A stretch of DNA of 64,000 nt from an uncultured Victivallales bacterium (GTDB lineage Bacteria > Verrucomicrobiota > Lentisphaeria > Victivallales > UBA1829): NCBI GenBank assembly GCA_944390795.1, contig CALXRI010000003.1:71100-135099 (forward strand). The letters are read 5' to 3'. The notes under the pieces are model-generated. The model was not told where the DNA came from. It searched no databases and saw only the letters and a list, made by a program, of their open reading frames with translations. This document shows positions 28,752 to 38,049 of this stretch, one piece after another (positions within the stretch are counted from its first letter, which is position 1; every line of letters starts with the position of its first letter). The translations under genes and the position numbers were made by a program.

Positions 28752-29006
28752 TCATGATTTTGCCCGCCAGGATCCCCGCGGCGGAACCGGGTCATATCCC
28801 CCTCTGCACAGAGGCTGGCAGCGGAGCAGGCGCCATGCGGCCAGGCAGAGGCCTTTCAGAACGCCATGGGTCATGATGGCTTCCGCGGCATACGCGGAAC
28901 AGGTCGGCGTGAACCGGCAGCAGCGCGGCAGCATGGGGGAAACCGCTTTCTTGTAGCACCAGATCAGCAGCAGAAGCAGTCCGGAAAGGGAAAACGTGAA
29001 TTTTAT
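28752..29006 (-). CDS. yidD: Membrane protein insertion efficiency factor YidD
   Basis: The product is a short membrane-associated protein with the YidD core [18 protein letters not shown], then [11 protein letters not shown] and GGYDPVP. It helps YidC insert proteins. The start is unclear: the frame has no ATG, GTG or TTG near the expected site. The listed start assumes ATA 29006, overlapping the rnpA stop (84 aa); CTG 28979 (75 aa) or an ATG far inside rnpA are alternatives. The conserved part is certain, the N-terminus is not. Ends 12 bases before yidC. Confidence 0.8.
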   Translation of the reverse strand: MKFTFSLSGLLLLLIWCYKKAVSPMLPRCCRFTPTCSAYAAEAIMTHGVLKGLCLAAWRLLRCQPLCRGGYDPVPPRGSWRAKS

Positions 29007-29383
29007 TTCCGGGAATGCTTCAGGATTCCCGCTCTCGTGAACATGAGTTCCATCCGCGCGGCCACATCCTGCATCCGCGCATTGAGTATTTCCCGTCTCG
29101 GGATGAAGATCATCCGGCATGGCATAATCCTCGGCTTCATCAGGCGGAACGACTCCCAGAGCAGACGCCTTGCACGATTCCGTTTCACCGCCCTGCGGTC
29201 GAATCTTCTGCTGCAGATGATCCCGCATTTCACCGTTTCCTCCGGAAGAGGCGCTTCCTGCGGGGGGAGATAGAGCAGCACAGCATACGGGCCTGCTTCC
29301 CTGCGCCCTTTTTCGCGAACCAGCATGAAATCGGATTTGAGCTTCAGTTTGTCCTGTTCCGTCAATGTCTGCTTCAACTTCAC
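29003..29383 (-). CDS. rnpA: Ribonuclease P protein component
   Basis: With a GTG start at 29383 the product is 126 aa, normal for the family. The RNase P signature [19 protein letters not shown] lies near 62-80, followed by FRLMKPR. The protein supports the RNase P RNA in maturing tRNA 5' ends. The GTG is preferred because GGAG lies 8 bases before it; the upstream ATG 29467 would add residues that overlap rpmH. It lies about 85 bases after rpmH, its usual partner. Confidence 0.92.
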   Translation of the reverse strand: MKLKQTLTEQDKLKLKSDFMLVREKGRREAGPYAVLLYLPPQEAPLPEETVKCGIICSRRFDRRAVKRNRARRLLWESFRLMKPRIMPCRMIFIPRREILNARMQDVAARMELMFTRAGILKHSRK

Positions 29384-29468
29384 GCACCGCGCTCCACTTG
29401 GAAAACGATAGAAATCCGGCGTAAGGCGTGTGTCGGCGCCCGTACGGTCCGGAGAGGCGGAAAACACG

Positions 29469-29606
29469 TCAGACGAGTGCGAGTCTCTTCCGGCCTTTTG
29501 CCCGGCGGCTTCTGAGGACGGCGCGTCCGCCGCGGGTCGCCATTCTGGCTCTGAAACCGCATTTCCGGGCTCTTTTCAGTCTTGAGGGCTGATACGTTCT
29601 CTTCAT
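29469..29606 (-). CDS. rpmH: Ribosomal protein L34
   Basis: A 45-codon frame from ATG 29606 to TGA 29469 encodes [18 protein letters not shown], then [20 protein letters not shown], the classic L34 sequence. AAAGGA lies about 9 bases before the ATG. L34 is part of the large ribosomal subunit. It heads the rpmH-rnpA-yidD-yidC-khpB block; no dnaA lies upstream, unlike in many bacteria. Confidence 0.97.
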   Translation of the reverse strand: MKRTYQPSRLKRARKCGFRARMATRGGRAVLRSRRAKGRKRLALV

Positions 29607-29764
29607 GATTCTTCATTCCTTTCTCCGGGGAAACAGCTTTTCCCCGACTGTATTGCAAATTGACGATTTTTATTGCGCGACTGCAAAAAACGAGTTGATA
29701 AGATAACGCCGGAAGAGCGTTTTTCAAGGCGCGCAATGAGATTTTTATCGAAAAAGAAATCCCG

Positions 29765-30259
29765 TTATGATTTTTTCTCCGGCGAGGCCTGCGCTTCTTC
29801 CGTGTCCGGAGCGGAAATTTCCAGCTTCGGCGCGGGCAGCGATGTCGGCAGCAGTTTGAATTTGATCCGGTAGACCGCATCCTTTGAGGGGACGGGGAAC
29901 AGCAGCTTGAAGTTCCTGGAGCCGTCAAGCTGTTCCAGTTTCCAGGTGCTTCCGGAATAGCCTTCTCCCTCCGGCGCCACGGCGACACAGGGATATTCCG
30001 TTCCGTCAGCGGTCAGGACATAGTCGTGAATGCTGACGGAACGTCCCACATCCGGTTTGACCGTCACTTCAATCCAGCAGGGGGACGAGTTCTTCTGTTC
30101 GCCGTAGGGTGTGTCGATTGCGGGTTTTTCCGCAAGCGCCGCGGCGGAAAGCAGGGTTCCCGTTTTCAGAAGAGCGGAGGGGATCTTTTCCTCCTGGGAT
30201 TTCTCCTCCGCGGAAAGAGTGAATGCCAGTGCAGTCAGAAGCAGAATACGGGCGAACAT
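29765..30259 (-). CDS. Hypothetical exported protein
   Basis: The 164-aa product has a clear signal peptide (MFARILLLTALAFTLSAEE) and a single beta-rich domain (WIEVTVKPDVGRSVSIHDYV and WKLEQLDGSRNFKLLFPV), followed by an acidic, Ala/Pro/Lys-rich tail. No family recognised. AGGAGA precedes ATG 30259 at normal spacing. It stands alone between rpmH and the divergent rpsP. It is probably a periplasmic or envelope protein specific to the lineage. Confidence 0.65.
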   Translation of the reverse strand: MFARILLLTALAFTLSAEEKSQEEKIPSALLKTGTLLSAAALAEKPAIDTPYGEQKNSSPCWIEVTVKPDVGRSVSIHDYVLTADGTEYPCVAVAPEGEGYSGSTWKLEQLDGSRNFKLLFPVPSKDAVYRIKFKLLPTSLPAPKLEISAPDTEEAQASPEKKS

Positions 30260-30573
30260 GGATCCATTTCTCCTGGTTCAGTAAGTTTTGATGATTGCGA
30301 TTGCCGCCGGGACATGATACAGTATACGGGTTTGCGGGGAAATCAACCCTTTCCGGTGAAAACAATCCGGAAAATATCTTTTTTTGCAAAAAAAACGTTT
30401 CTTGTGTGAAAAAAACGGGAAAAGGATTTGCAATCATGAAAGGAATGGGTATATTATTTGACTTTTGCCGCTCCCCACTTCTCTCGACCGGGCGGCGAAG
30501 AGCGAAAACAGGGGCACGCCGGGGCATCCGTCGTGCCGGACAACAAACAGTATGAGAATAAGGTGATCTCACA
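30260..30573. other. Divergent intergenic region upstream of rpsP
   Basis: About 310 bases between two divergent genes. It holds the rpsP promoter (30428-30455) and a GC-rich leader of about 110 bases before rpsP containing GGGGCACGCCGGGG. No further gene or clear regulatory RNA seen. A TATACT-like element near 30320 could serve the minus-strand gene, but its -35 spacing is poor. Confidence 0.45.
30428..30455 (+). promoter_or_regulatory. Sigma70-like promoter for the rpsP-trmD operon
   Basis: TTGCAA (30428-30433) and TATATT (30450-30455) are separated by 16 bases. Transcription would start about 110 bases before rpsP, leaving a leader that could carry ribosomal-protein feedback structure. 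Confidence 0.6.
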
Positions 30574-30879
30574 ATGGTCAGAATCAGACTGAAAAAAACA
30601 GGTGCGAAGAACTGGATCAGCTTCCGCGTGGTTGCAACCGACATCCGTTCCTCACGCGACGGCTACACCCTTGAAACCCTCGGATTCTACGATCCGAGAC
30701 AGAGCAATGAGAAGCTTGATGTTGAAAGAACCGAATACTGGCTTTCCCAGGGCGCTCAGATGAGCGAAACCGTGGCGGATATCTACAAACGCGCCAAAGA
30801 GGGAAAATCCAAGGTCAGAGGCGTTGCCGATCCCTACACCAAGAAGAAGAATTTTAAGAAGGAAACGGCCGAAGCCTGA
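30574..30879 (+). CDS. rpsP: Ribosomal protein S16
   Basis: The 101-aa product opens MVRIRLKKTGAKNWISFRVV and continues SRDGYTLETLGFYDPR and ERTEYWLSQGAQMSETV, the S16 pattern. It is an assembly protein of the small ribosomal subunit. The Lys-rich tail is slightly longer than in E. coli (82 aa). It heads the conserved rpsP-khpA-trmD-rplS-rnhB order. Confidence 0.96.
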   Translation: MVRIRLKKTGAKNWISFRVVATDIRSSRDGYTLETLGFYDPRQSNEKLDVERTEYWLSQGAQMSETVADIYKRAKEGKSKVRGVADPYTKKKNFKKETAEA

Positions 30880-30966
30880 GCAGTCGCATGACTGTTTGAT
30901 CGAGGCGCTGCCCGTGATACGGCGGCGTCCTGTGTTTCAGGCGGCCTGATTCCTGGAGTATGCACC

Positions 30967-31305
30967 GTGGTTATCAAGGCATTAATGAAATTGTTCGGCG
31001 GCGGACATTCCGGAAGCGAAGAAAAGAAGCCGGTCTCCGCGGCGGGAAACACCCGTCCGGTGACGCTGAAGGATCTGGAAGGCTTCGTCGATTATGTGGT
31101 CCGCGCGCTGGTTGACAATCCCGACGAGGTCAAGGTCGCAACCGAGACGGACGGGGAAGTCAAAGTCATCCGCATTTCCTGCAGAAAGGAAGATACCGGG
31201 AAAATCATCGGCAAGAAGGGCAAAACCATCATCGCGTTGCGCGCCCTTGTCGCCGGAGCGGCCGGAAGAATGCAGGACAGAGTCAGCGTCGAGGTGATGG
31301 ACTGA
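30967..31305 (+). CDS. khpA: KH-domain RNA-binding protein KhpA
   Basis: The 112-aa product has a single KH domain ending in [18 protein letters not shown] and a C-terminal VSVEVMD. KhpA partners with KhpB (encoded at 26256) in RNA binding. It begins at GTG 30967 with GGAG 8 bases upstream. The 30-odd residue N-terminal extension ([13 protein letters not shown]) makes it longer than the usual 76 aa; ATG 30985 would give a slightly shorter protein. It sits between rpsP and trmD as in many bacteria. Confidence 0.9.
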   Translation: MVIKALMKLFGGGHSGSEEKKPVSAAGNTRPVTLKDLEGFVDYVVRALVDNPDEVKVATETDGEVKVIRISCRKEDTGKIIGKKGKTIIALRALVAGAAGRMQDRVSVEVMD

Positions 31306-31307
31306 GT

Positions 31308-32006
31308 TTGCGGATAGACATCCTTACCTTGTTTCCGGAGATTTTCTTTGGCCCGCTCGGAAGCAGCATCGTCGGGCGGGCGATGAAAAACGGACTCGTC
31401 GAGATCCATGCCGTCAACCTGCGCGATTATACGCATGACAGACATCAGACGGTTGACGACAAGCCTTTCGGCGGAGGTCCGGGGATGCTGATGAAGCCGG
31501 AACCGCTTTTCGAAGCGGTCGAGGCATTGAAAAAAGATGACACGAAAGTCATTCTGACGGGGCCGCGAGGCGAACGCTTCACCCAGAAGATCGCAACGGA
31601 ACTGGCGCGGGAAAGTCATCTTTTAATCGTTTGCGGACATTACGAGGGCGTGGACGAGCGTGTGAGGCTGCATCTCGCGGATCGGGAAATTTCGATCGGC
31701 GACTATGTGCTCACCAGCGGCAATCTCCCTGCGATGGTCATGTGCGATGCCGTCGTAAGGCTTCTGCCGGGCGCGCTGGGATGCGACGAGTCGGATGCGG
31801 ACGAATCCTTTTCGACGGAGTCGGGATTCCTGGAATATCCGCAGTACACCAGGCCGGCGGAATTCCGCTCCTGGAAGGTGCCGGACGTGCTTCTCTCCGG
31901 GAATCACGCCCTGATTGAGAAATGGAGGCGGAACGAGGCTTTCCTTGAAACATTGAGGAGGCGTCCCGATCTTGCCGGAAAAATGGAATCAAAATCGGAG
32001 GATTGA
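31308..32006 (+). CDS. trmD: tRNA (guanine-37-N1)-methyltransferase
   Basis: The 232-aa enzyme methylates G37 next to the anticodon, preventing frameshifts. It starts with TTG at 31308, two bases after the khpA stop. Family motifs: [23 protein letters not shown] near 52, [11 protein letters not shown] near 108 and [15 protein letters not shown] near 127, part of the trefoil-knot SAM site. The C-terminus is somewhat shorter than in E. coli. Followed by rplS after 4 bases. Confidence 0.96.
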   Translation: MRIDILTLFPEIFFGPLGSSIVGRAMKNGLVEIHAVNLRDYTHDRHQTVDDKPFGGGPGMLMKPEPLFEAVEALKKDDTKVILTGPRGERFTQKIATELARESHLLIVCGHYEGVDERVRLHLADREISIGDYVLTSGNLPAMVMCDAVVRLLPGALGCDESDADESFSTESGFLEYPQYTRPAEFRSWKVPDVLLSGNHALIEKWRRNEAFLETLRRRPDLAGKMESKSED

Positions 32007-32010
32007 AAAT

Positions 32011-32361
32011 ATGAACGTGATGGACAAAATCGAAAAAATGCAGTGCAGGCAGGATATTCCTGACTTCAACATCGGAGACACGGTGAAGGTCTACAACAAG
32101 ATCGTCGAAGGCGACAACGAGCGTATTCAGCTCTTCTCCGGTGTCGTCATCGCCCGCAGAGGCAGCGGAATCCGCGAGACCTTCACGGTCAGACGCGTTT
32201 CGTTCGGCGTCGGCGTGGAAAAGATCTTCCCGCTTCACACTCCCAGAATCGACCGGATCGAGGTTGAGCGCAAGGGCCATGTCAGACGCGCCAAGCTCTA
32301 CTATCTCAGAGACAAGGTCGGCAAGGCCGCGAAGGTCAAGGAAAAGAAGTTCAACGCCTGA
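32011..32361 (+). CDS. rplS: Ribosomal protein L19
   Basis: The 116-aa product shows the L19 pattern: [49 protein letters not shown] and [11 protein letters not shown]. It stabilises the 30S-50S interface. ATG 32011 lies after a strong GGAGG; the longer frame to 31972 overlaps trmD and has non-homologous residues. Confidence 0.97.
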   Translation: MNVMDKIEKMQCRQDIPDFNIGDTVKVYNKIVEGDNERIQLFSGVVIARRGSGIRETFTVRRVSFGVGVEKIFPLHTPRIDRIEVERKGHVRRAKLYYLRDKVGKAAKVKEKKFNA

Positions 32362-32377
32362 TCCTCCGTCCGCGGAC

Positions 32378-33076
32378 ATGTCAGGAAAAAACACCGCTGC
32401 GGGAAATGTCTCTCCGGAAGCTTTTCTGTCCGTGCGGGATGAACTCCTCGCCTGCGAAACTGCAAAGTGGGCCGAGGGGTTTTCTTTTGTCGCGGGAGTT
32501 GACGAGGCCGGACGCGGCTGCATGGCCGGGCCCGTGGTTGCCGCCGCCGTGATCTTCACCGATCCGGAACGCGTTCCGGCAGGCGTCTTCGATTCCAAGC
32601 AGCTGACTCATGCCGAACGCATGCGGATGCGGGAACGTCTTCTCGGGGAACCTTCCGTCCTTTCCGCCGTCGGGGAGGTGTTTCCGGAGGAGATCGACAG
32701 AATCAATATTCTGCGCGCCACATGGAAAGCCATGGGAATGGCGCTTGCGCAGCTGAAAAATGCGCAGTTCGCCCTCATCGACGGCAATCCGGTCAGAGGG
32801 CTTTCCATCCCCTCGCTGTCGATCGTGAAGGGTGACGCGAAGTCCGCGTCCATCGCGGCGGCGAGCATTCTTGCGAAAACCCACCGCGACCTCTATATGG
32901 AGAAAATTGCGGAGACCTATCCGGAATATCATTTTGAAATTCACAAGGGATACTGCACCGCGGTTCATATCGAAGCGGTCCGGAAATACGGGCCCTGTCC
33001 GATTCACCGCCTGACCTTCGAGCCGGTCAAGTCGATTCTGCATCCTCCGACGCACGTTCAGCCGGAACTGTTCTGA
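32378..33076 (+). CDS. rnhB: Ribonuclease HII
   Basis: The 232-aa enzyme removes ribonucleotides from RNA-DNA hybrids. Motifs: GVDEAGRGCMAGP near 38 (catalytic Asp-Glu), DSKQLT, and DAKSASIAAASILAKTHRD near 150, which carries further acidic and substrate-binding residues. It follows rplS by 16 bases as the last gene of the block. Its last 50 bases overlap the end of the convergent GT-C-like membrane gene. Confidence 0.95.
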   Translation: MSGKNTAAGNVSPEAFLSVRDELLACETAKWAEGFSFVAGVDEAGRGCMAGPVVAAAVIFTDPERVPAGVFDSKQLTHAERMRMRERLLGEPSVLSAVGEVFPEEIDRINILRATWKAMGMALAQLKNAQFALIDGNPVRGLSIPSLSIVKGDAKSASIAAASILAKTHRDLYMEKIAETYPEYHFEIHKGYCTAVHIEAVRKYGPCPIHRLTFEPVKSILHPPTHVQPELF

Positions 33077-34967
33077 GTTTCTCCCGGATCAGAATCACCG
33101 TGTCATAACAGGCCCGCAGCAATGCGCACAGCATGAGGGAGGCGGTCACATACGGATTTGCCCAGTAAAATGTGAGAAGAAAGAGGCCGAGAAAACATAC
33201 AGGCCTGAGAGTTTGTAAAAAGAGGTTGCGGTCCTCCCGTTTTTTCCATAATTCAAAAAGAAAAGTCAGAAAGATAAGGACCGAAAGCGCCAGAACGCCC
33301 CATTGAAGAATTAGCGTGACGACCGGTGAAACCCCGTATTTCTGGAGATTCCATGGAAGAAGACGTGCCAGCTCCGGAGAGCCCGCCGGAGCGGTCAGAA
33401 ACACCGATGCAAACACGACTCCTCCGATCCGGAGCTTCAGCGAACGCGAAGCGCTTTTCCAGAAATCCGTCAGCACAAACGCCGCGGCAAACGCAAGGAA
33501 GACGGGCAGGATGAAGCGCGCCGCATGATTGAAGACCATCGGATAACCGAAGAAGAAAAAGACCAGCGGAAAAATCCACCAGGCAAGCAGCGTCCGGACC
33601 GTCCGGGAGGAAATGAAAAACAAGGATAGCGTCCCCGTGACGAACCATGCGTGATTGGAAATGCAGAGAAGCTGAATCCCGTAAGGCACCATGGAAAAGG
33701 AGAATCCCTTGCGCGCGCCTTCCGAATGCAGAATATACGGAAGCGTGAACGGATTGCCGAAGTGCAGGCAGTCCACGGCAAGCTGAATGGAGAAAACCGC
33801 AAGGAAGGCCGCTGCGCCTGTCGCGGCTGCGCGCAGCAGAGGGCGGAACCCGGAGAGAAGTCCGTCCCCGGCATAGCGCAGATACAGGATGAGCATCAGC
33901 AGCGGCGCGAAGAGGAGATTGTTGACCCTTACCAGGCAGGCCAGAGCGTAGAGCGCCGAAACCAGTGCGAGATTCCGCAGCCCGGGTTTCATGCATAAGG
34001 CCGAGGCGATGCAGGCGAATACCAGTGCCATGCTCACCGTGTCGCTGACACAGTTGTATCCGTAAAAGGTGTAAAGTTCATACAGGGAATAGGAGTAGGT
34101 CAGTTCCGGCAGGGCGGGGAGGGAACGGTAGACATACTGCGCATAGGAATCCGGCGTCGAGGTCCAGGAATAGCGGTGATGATACAGCAGCGTCATGACC
34201 AGCCAGAGCAGGATGGTCATGAAGGCCGGGGCGGACGAGGAAAGTTTCCGGACGGCGCAATAGGCCATGCAGAGGGCGAACGGCGTCACGATGAAGCAGT
34301 TGAACAGCAGGAACGGCGGATAGAATTCCTGCAGCGTTTCCGCTTGCAGGACGAGCTGAAACGGCAGATAAAACAGCGAGAGCCCGACGGTGTAGCTCCA
34401 GGGGCCGGTGAAATTCCCTTCCGCCATGTCTTTTGCCGCCCGGAAATAGAAAAAATCGTCCGCCTGATACTGAATGATGTTTCCGCTTCCGCCGATCAGA
34501 TAAAGCATGATCCCGTAAAAGAAGAGAATGACGGCGGCATACGGCAGCGCTTCCCGGTGTCGGAATGTCTGATACCGGAAGAAGAAAACGGTCGGAACGG
34601 CGGCGCAGAGGGCGCACAAACCGCCGAGCAGCATCAGAAGGGGATATTTTCCGAACTCATAGGAGAGAGTGTGTTTTTCCGGATCAACACGGACCGCGAT
34701 CTGCGGCGCGGCCCAGAAGTCGCCCTGTCCCGGAATCCGGAAGCGGTAAAAGGTGATGTCCTGCATGAGCGGCACCCGCAGGTGGCGGTGCAGAATGGTT
34801 CCTTCAACCTGGCATTCGGTTTCCCTGTTTGTCACGAGCGCGGGAGGCTTCTGCAGGTCGATTGTACGGAAAACAGGCGTGCCGGGCGGCAGGACGACTG
34901 TCCGGCGTTCCGCTCCGGACAGAAGAGCGGAGAAAATCAGAAAAGCCACCAGTAAAAATTGTTTCAT
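33027..34967 (-). CDS. GT-C-like polytopic membrane protein (predicted glycosyltransferase)
   Basis: The 646-aa product has a signal-like N-terminal helix, about 100 soluble residues, and then roughly a dozen membrane helices. After the second helix comes QADDFFYFRAAKDMAEG near 165, an acidic pair followed by an aromatic-rich loop, as in the first extracytoplasmic loop of GT-C glycosyltransferases and related dolichol/undecaprenyl-sugar enzymes. FTGPWSYTVGLSLFYLPF follows. It may add sugars at the envelope using a lipid-linked donor (inference). It converges on rnhB with a 50-base overlap and has no partners on its strand. The ribosome binding site GAGGA is very close to ATG 34967. Confidence 0.7.
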   Translation of the reverse strand: MKQFLLVAFLIFSALLSGAERRTVVLPPGTPVFRTIDLQKPPALVTNRETECQVEGTILHRHLRVPLMQDITFYRFRIPGQGDFWAAPQIAVRVDPEKHTLSYEFGKYPLLMLLGGLCALCAAVPTVFFFRYQTFRHREALPYAAVILFFYGIMLYLIGGSGNIIQYQADDFFYFRAAKDMAEGNFTGPWSYTVGLSLFYLPFQLVLQAETLQEFYPPFLLFNCFIVTPFALCMAYCAVRKLSSSAPAFMTILLWLVMTLLYHHRYSWTSTPDSYAQYVYRSLPALPELTYSYSLYELYTFYGYNCVSDTVSMALVFACIASALCMKPGLRNLALVSALYALACLVRVNNLLFAPLLMLILYLRYAGDGLLSGFRPLLRAAATGAAAFLAVFSIQLAVDCLHFGNPFTLPYILHSEGARKGFSFSMVPYGIQLLCISNHAWFVTGTLSLFFISSRTVRTLLAWWIFPLVFFFFGYPMVFNHAARFILPVFLAFAAAFVLTDFWKSASRSLKLRIGGVVFASVFLTAPAGSPELARLLPWNLQKYGVSPVVTLILQWGVLALSVLIFLTFLFELWKKREDRNLFLQTLRPVCFLGLFLLTFYWANPYVTASLMLCALLRACYDTVILIREKLRTVPAERASEDAEST

Positions 34968-35105
34968 TCCTCGGAATATTCCGGATTTTTATAAAATCAT
35001 CATCTTTCTCATGGTAAGATATGCCCAAACAGCCGGAAATCAAATCTTTTCGGAAAACTTGACTTGAATTCATGAAAAGAAAGCTTAAGTTTTTATATCG
35101 GCCTT

Positions 35106-35121
35106 GTATTAACGTTAACAC
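35106..35121. promoter_or_regulatory. LacI-type palindromic operator before the GH20 operon
   Basis: GTATTAACGTTAACAC is symmetric at 14 of 16 positions around a central CG, the hallmark of LacI-family sites. It lies 15 bases before the GH20 start codon. No convincing -35/-10 pair could be fixed, although TATATC at 35094 is a possible -10. The regulator may be the LacI gene at the end of this operon. Confidence 0.6.
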
Positions 35122-35136
35122 TTGGAAGGTGCCGGG

Positions 35137-36999
35137 ATGAATATCAATTATCGGATCCGCGCGGTCCAGCTTGATCTGGCGCGTCAGATGGAATCAATGG
35201 AATTTCTGAAGGATTTTATCGATTTCATTGCGGAGAATCATTACAACACGCTGTTTCTGTATCTGGAATGGCGCGTCCGGACGGAAACGTTTGACATCGG
35301 AAAAAAGGAAGGATACTCCGCGGAGGAACTGCAGGAGCTGATCGCGTATGCCGATACACGGGGAATCGACATCGTTCCCGGACTTGCAGCGCTCGGTCAT
35401 GCCGAACTCATTCTCAACAGGAAAAAATTTGCCTCCTATGCCGAACTGCGCGACGGAATCCGCGGACGTTTTCAAACTGCGGGCAAACGGGATTTCTGCC
35501 CGTCGCACCCGGAAGTTCGCAAATTCCTGGAGGCCTATTTTACGGAAGTCGCCGGAATTTTCAAGTCGGAATACATCCATGTCGGCGGCGACGAGGCATG
35601 GGATATCGGATTCTGCGCGCAATGCGCGGAGAAAGCCGCGGCCTATCGCGGCGAGCAGGAGCTTTACCGGGATCATTTCAAGTTCTGCCATCAGGTCGTG
35701 ACAAGGAAACTCGGCCGGCGCATGATGATGTGGGACGACATGTTCGAATACTATCCGGACATTCTTCCGGAAATGCCGCGCGACATCGTGATGGTCAACT
35801 GGCAGTATCAGCAGAATGCTTCCGGTTATCAGGGACATTTTGCGAACCTGGTGTTCCGCGATCAGCTTTCCGTGTATGAGAAACTCGGATTCGACTGTCT
35901 GATCGCGCCCGCGGACTATTTCTGGTCCAATACGGAATCCCTGACCGGATGCTCCCGGAGGCGCAGAGTGCTCGGCGGACTCCTGACGACCTGGGAAAAA
36001 TCCACTTCCCTGCTTTACAGGTCCTATCCGCTGATTGCCGCGGCAGGGTGGCTCTGGAGCGGAACCGTGCGCTCCGGCGATGACGCCGCGGACGTTGCGG
36101 CGAAACGGCTTTTCGGCGTGGAGGATGAACTTTTTCTGCAGGCCGTCCGCCAGTATGTTTCAGCCCCGGAGCGTTTCGCTCCGCCTTCCAGCGCGGATTT
36201 GACGGGATTTGCTTTCTTCGGACCCGACCGTCACGTGCTGGAGGCCTGGAAGACCTCGGCCATGCTTCTGATGCGTTTTTCCGGAAAGCTCCGGGATTCC
36301 CGCGCCGAAGTCGTGCTGGACGACATGATTGACGATTCCGTCATGAAAGTCCTTTCCTTCCGCGCGCAGCTGGCCGCCTGGCAGCTTCTGAACGGGCAGG
36401 AGGCCGAATCCATGGACGGTATCCTCCGCGAACTGGACACGCTGGCAGTGAGCCGGACCGAAGCCTGCATACGGCATCGCGGACGCGCCGCCGCAGCGTC
36501 TTTCCGCGCCATGTTCGGACAATCCCGTGCGGCGCTGTCGGATTTTGCGGAGGCGCTGAAAAAGAAAAAAGGTGTTCTGAAAGTTCTTTTCTGTCTGCCG
36601 GACAGCTACGGCGCGGAACGGATCCGGATTTCCGTCCGGAGCGGCGGGGAGGTGCGGGAGATTGCCGCCGGCGTGTTCAAGCATGGTCATGACGCCTTGT
36701 TTTACCGCTGCTTCTTCCTGCCGGAAAACATGGAAATTGATGCGGTGCGGATCGAAGCGTCCGGCTTCGGAGGGCAGGGCGTCTGCCATGTTTCCGCCGC
36801 AACGCGCCGCGGGAAATTCATCCCTGCCGCGCTGCTCGGGGCGGGCGGCATTGCGGAGCATCCCGAATATGTGCTTGCGCCTGATGCCGATTTCTGTTAT
36901 CTGGGGTCTCAGCGCATCATCGGCGCGTTTCAGGACCGTTCCATGGCGGAAATGACCAGCTGGATTGAAATCGCAATGAAGAAAACGGAATCGTTTTGA
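35137..36999 (+). CDS. Glycoside hydrolase family 20-like (beta-N-acetylhexosaminidase type)
   Basis: The 620-aa product begins directly with a barrel (IRAVQLDLARQMESMEFLK, then NHYNTLFLYLEW). The GH20 catalytic pair appears as HVGGDEAW, with Asp 152 and Glu 153, followed by MMMWDDMFEYYPD. GH20 enzymes remove terminal GlcNAc or GalNAc by substrate-assisted catalysis. There is no signal peptide, so it probably acts on imported oligosaccharides in the cytoplasm. ATG 35137 follows AAGGTG. Located immediately before a NagA-like gene, supporting amino-sugar use. The C-terminal third is poorly recognised. Confidence 0.85.
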   Translation: MNINYRIRAVQLDLARQMESMEFLKDFIDFIAENHYNTLFLYLEWRVRTETFDIGKKEGYSAEELQELIAYADTRGIDIVPGLAALGHAELILNRKKFASYAELRDGIRGRFQTAGKRDFCPSHPEVRKFLEAYFTEVAGIFKSEYIHVGGDEAWDIGFCAQCAEKAAAYRGEQELYRDHFKFCHQVVTRKLGRRMMMWDDMFEYYPDILPEMPRDIVMVNWQYQQNASGYQGHFANLVFRDQLSVYEKLGFDCLIAPADYFWSNTESLTGCSRRRRVLGGLLTTWEKSTSLLYRSYPLIAAAGWLWSGTVRSGDDAADVAAKRLFGVEDELFLQAVRQYVSAPERFAPPSSADLTGFAFFGPDRHVLEAWKTSAMLLMRFSGKLRDSRAEVVLDDMIDDSVMKVLSFRAQLAAWQLLNGQEAESMDGILRELDTLAVSRTEACIRHRGRAAAASFRAMFGQSRAALSDFAEALKKKKGVLKVLFCLPDSYGAERIRISVRSGGEVREIAAGVFKHGHDALFYRCFFLPENMEIDAVRIEASGFGGQGVCHVSAATRRGKFIPAALLGAGGIAEHPEYVLAPDADFCYLGSQRIIGAFQDRSMAEMTSWIEIAMKKTESF

Positions 37000-37023
37000 A
37001 ATAAACTTCAGAAGGAGGTTGCA

Positions 37024-37938
37024 ATGTCCATACCGGGGTATGCCGACATTCAGATCAACGGGTATCGGAACGTGGATTTTTCGGATCCCGCATTGACGGA
37101 GACGGATTTCCTGCGCACGGCGGAACGGATTTTCGAGAGCGGAACGTATCTTTTTCTGCCGACAGTCATCACAAGCAGCGAAGAGGTTTATCTGCGCAAC
37201 ATCCGCCTGATGCATGACGCGGTGGAAAAGGAGGGGCTGCAGAAACAGATTCCGGGCATTCACGCGGAAGGCCCTTTTCTTTCCGATCAGCCGGGCGCGG
37301 TCGGCTGTCACAATCCGGCGTGGGTACGGAAACCATCCTGCGCGTTTCTGGACAAGATCATGGACCGGACCGGCGGATTCATCAAGCTGATGACCGTCGC
37401 GGCGGAAAATGACGGCGCGGAAGAGCTGATCCGCCATGCCGTCTCCCTGGGGATCGCGGTCGGCTGCGGACACCAGCTCGCGAACTATGAACAGCTTCAG
37501 AAAGCCCAGAAAGCGGGAGCGCGCACTCTTACGCATCTCGGAAACGGCATTCCGAACATGATTCACCGCCATAAGAATCCGATCTGGTCCGGGCTTGCCT
37601 GCGACGATCTGACCGCCACGATCATTACCGACGGGCATCATCTGCCTCCGGAACTTATCAAATGCGTCATCCGGATGAAGGGGCCGGACAAGGTCATCGT
37701 CATCAGCGACGCATCGCCGGTCGCGGGACTGCCGCCGGGACGCTACCATATGCTTGGAAACGATGCCGTTCTGGAGGAGAACGGACTCTTTCACAATCCG
37801 GAGAAAGGCTGTCTCGTCGGCTCCTCCGCAAGCATGAGCGACTGCATGAAGTATCTGGAATCGCTGGAGCTTCTGGATCGCGAGGGACTGGAGAAAGTCG
37901 GTTATTACAATGCCGTGAAACTTCTCGGAATGCTCTGA
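37024..37938 (+). CDS. nagA: N-acetylglucosamine-6-phosphate deacetylase-like amidohydrolase
   Basis: The 304-aa product shows NagA landmarks: PGYADIQINGYRNVDFSD at the very start (compare E. coli PGFIDVQLNG), HAEGPFL with the metal Glu near 80, CGHQLANY and LTHLGNGIPN with the metal His residues, and VISDASPVAG with the catalytic Asp near 230. NagA deacetylates GlcNAc-6-P. It lacks the about 50 N-terminal residues that form part of the beta-sandwich in classical NagA, hence the short length. A strong AAGGAGG lies before ATG 37024. Directly follows the GH20 gene, so the two fit consecutive steps. Confidence 0.85.
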   Translation: MSIPGYADIQINGYRNVDFSDPALTETDFLRTAERIFESGTYLFLPTVITSSEEVYLRNIRLMHDAVEKEGLQKQIPGIHAEGPFLSDQPGAVGCHNPAWVRKPSCAFLDKIMDRTGGFIKLMTVAAENDGAEELIRHAVSLGIAVGCGHQLANYEQLQKAQKAGARTLTHLGNGIPNMIHRHKNPIWSGLACDDLTATIITDGHHLPPELIKCVIRMKGPDKVIVISDASPVAGLPPGRYHMLGNDAVLEENGLFHNPEKGCLVGSSASMSDCMKYLESLELLDREGLEKVGYYNAVKLLGML

Positions 37939-38049
37939 AGCGGAGTTTCCGCCTCGCGGACAAGGACGAAATACGATAGTTTTCAACGGTCCGGAAGCGT
38001 CTCCCGCTTTGCGGCCGGATGACTGAGAAAGAATAAGGAGTGATTGATT

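Noticed and set aside
29003-29764. Chromosome origin next to rpmH
   Set aside because: No dnaA gene and no cluster of DnaA boxes seen; rpmH-rnpA alone is not evidence.
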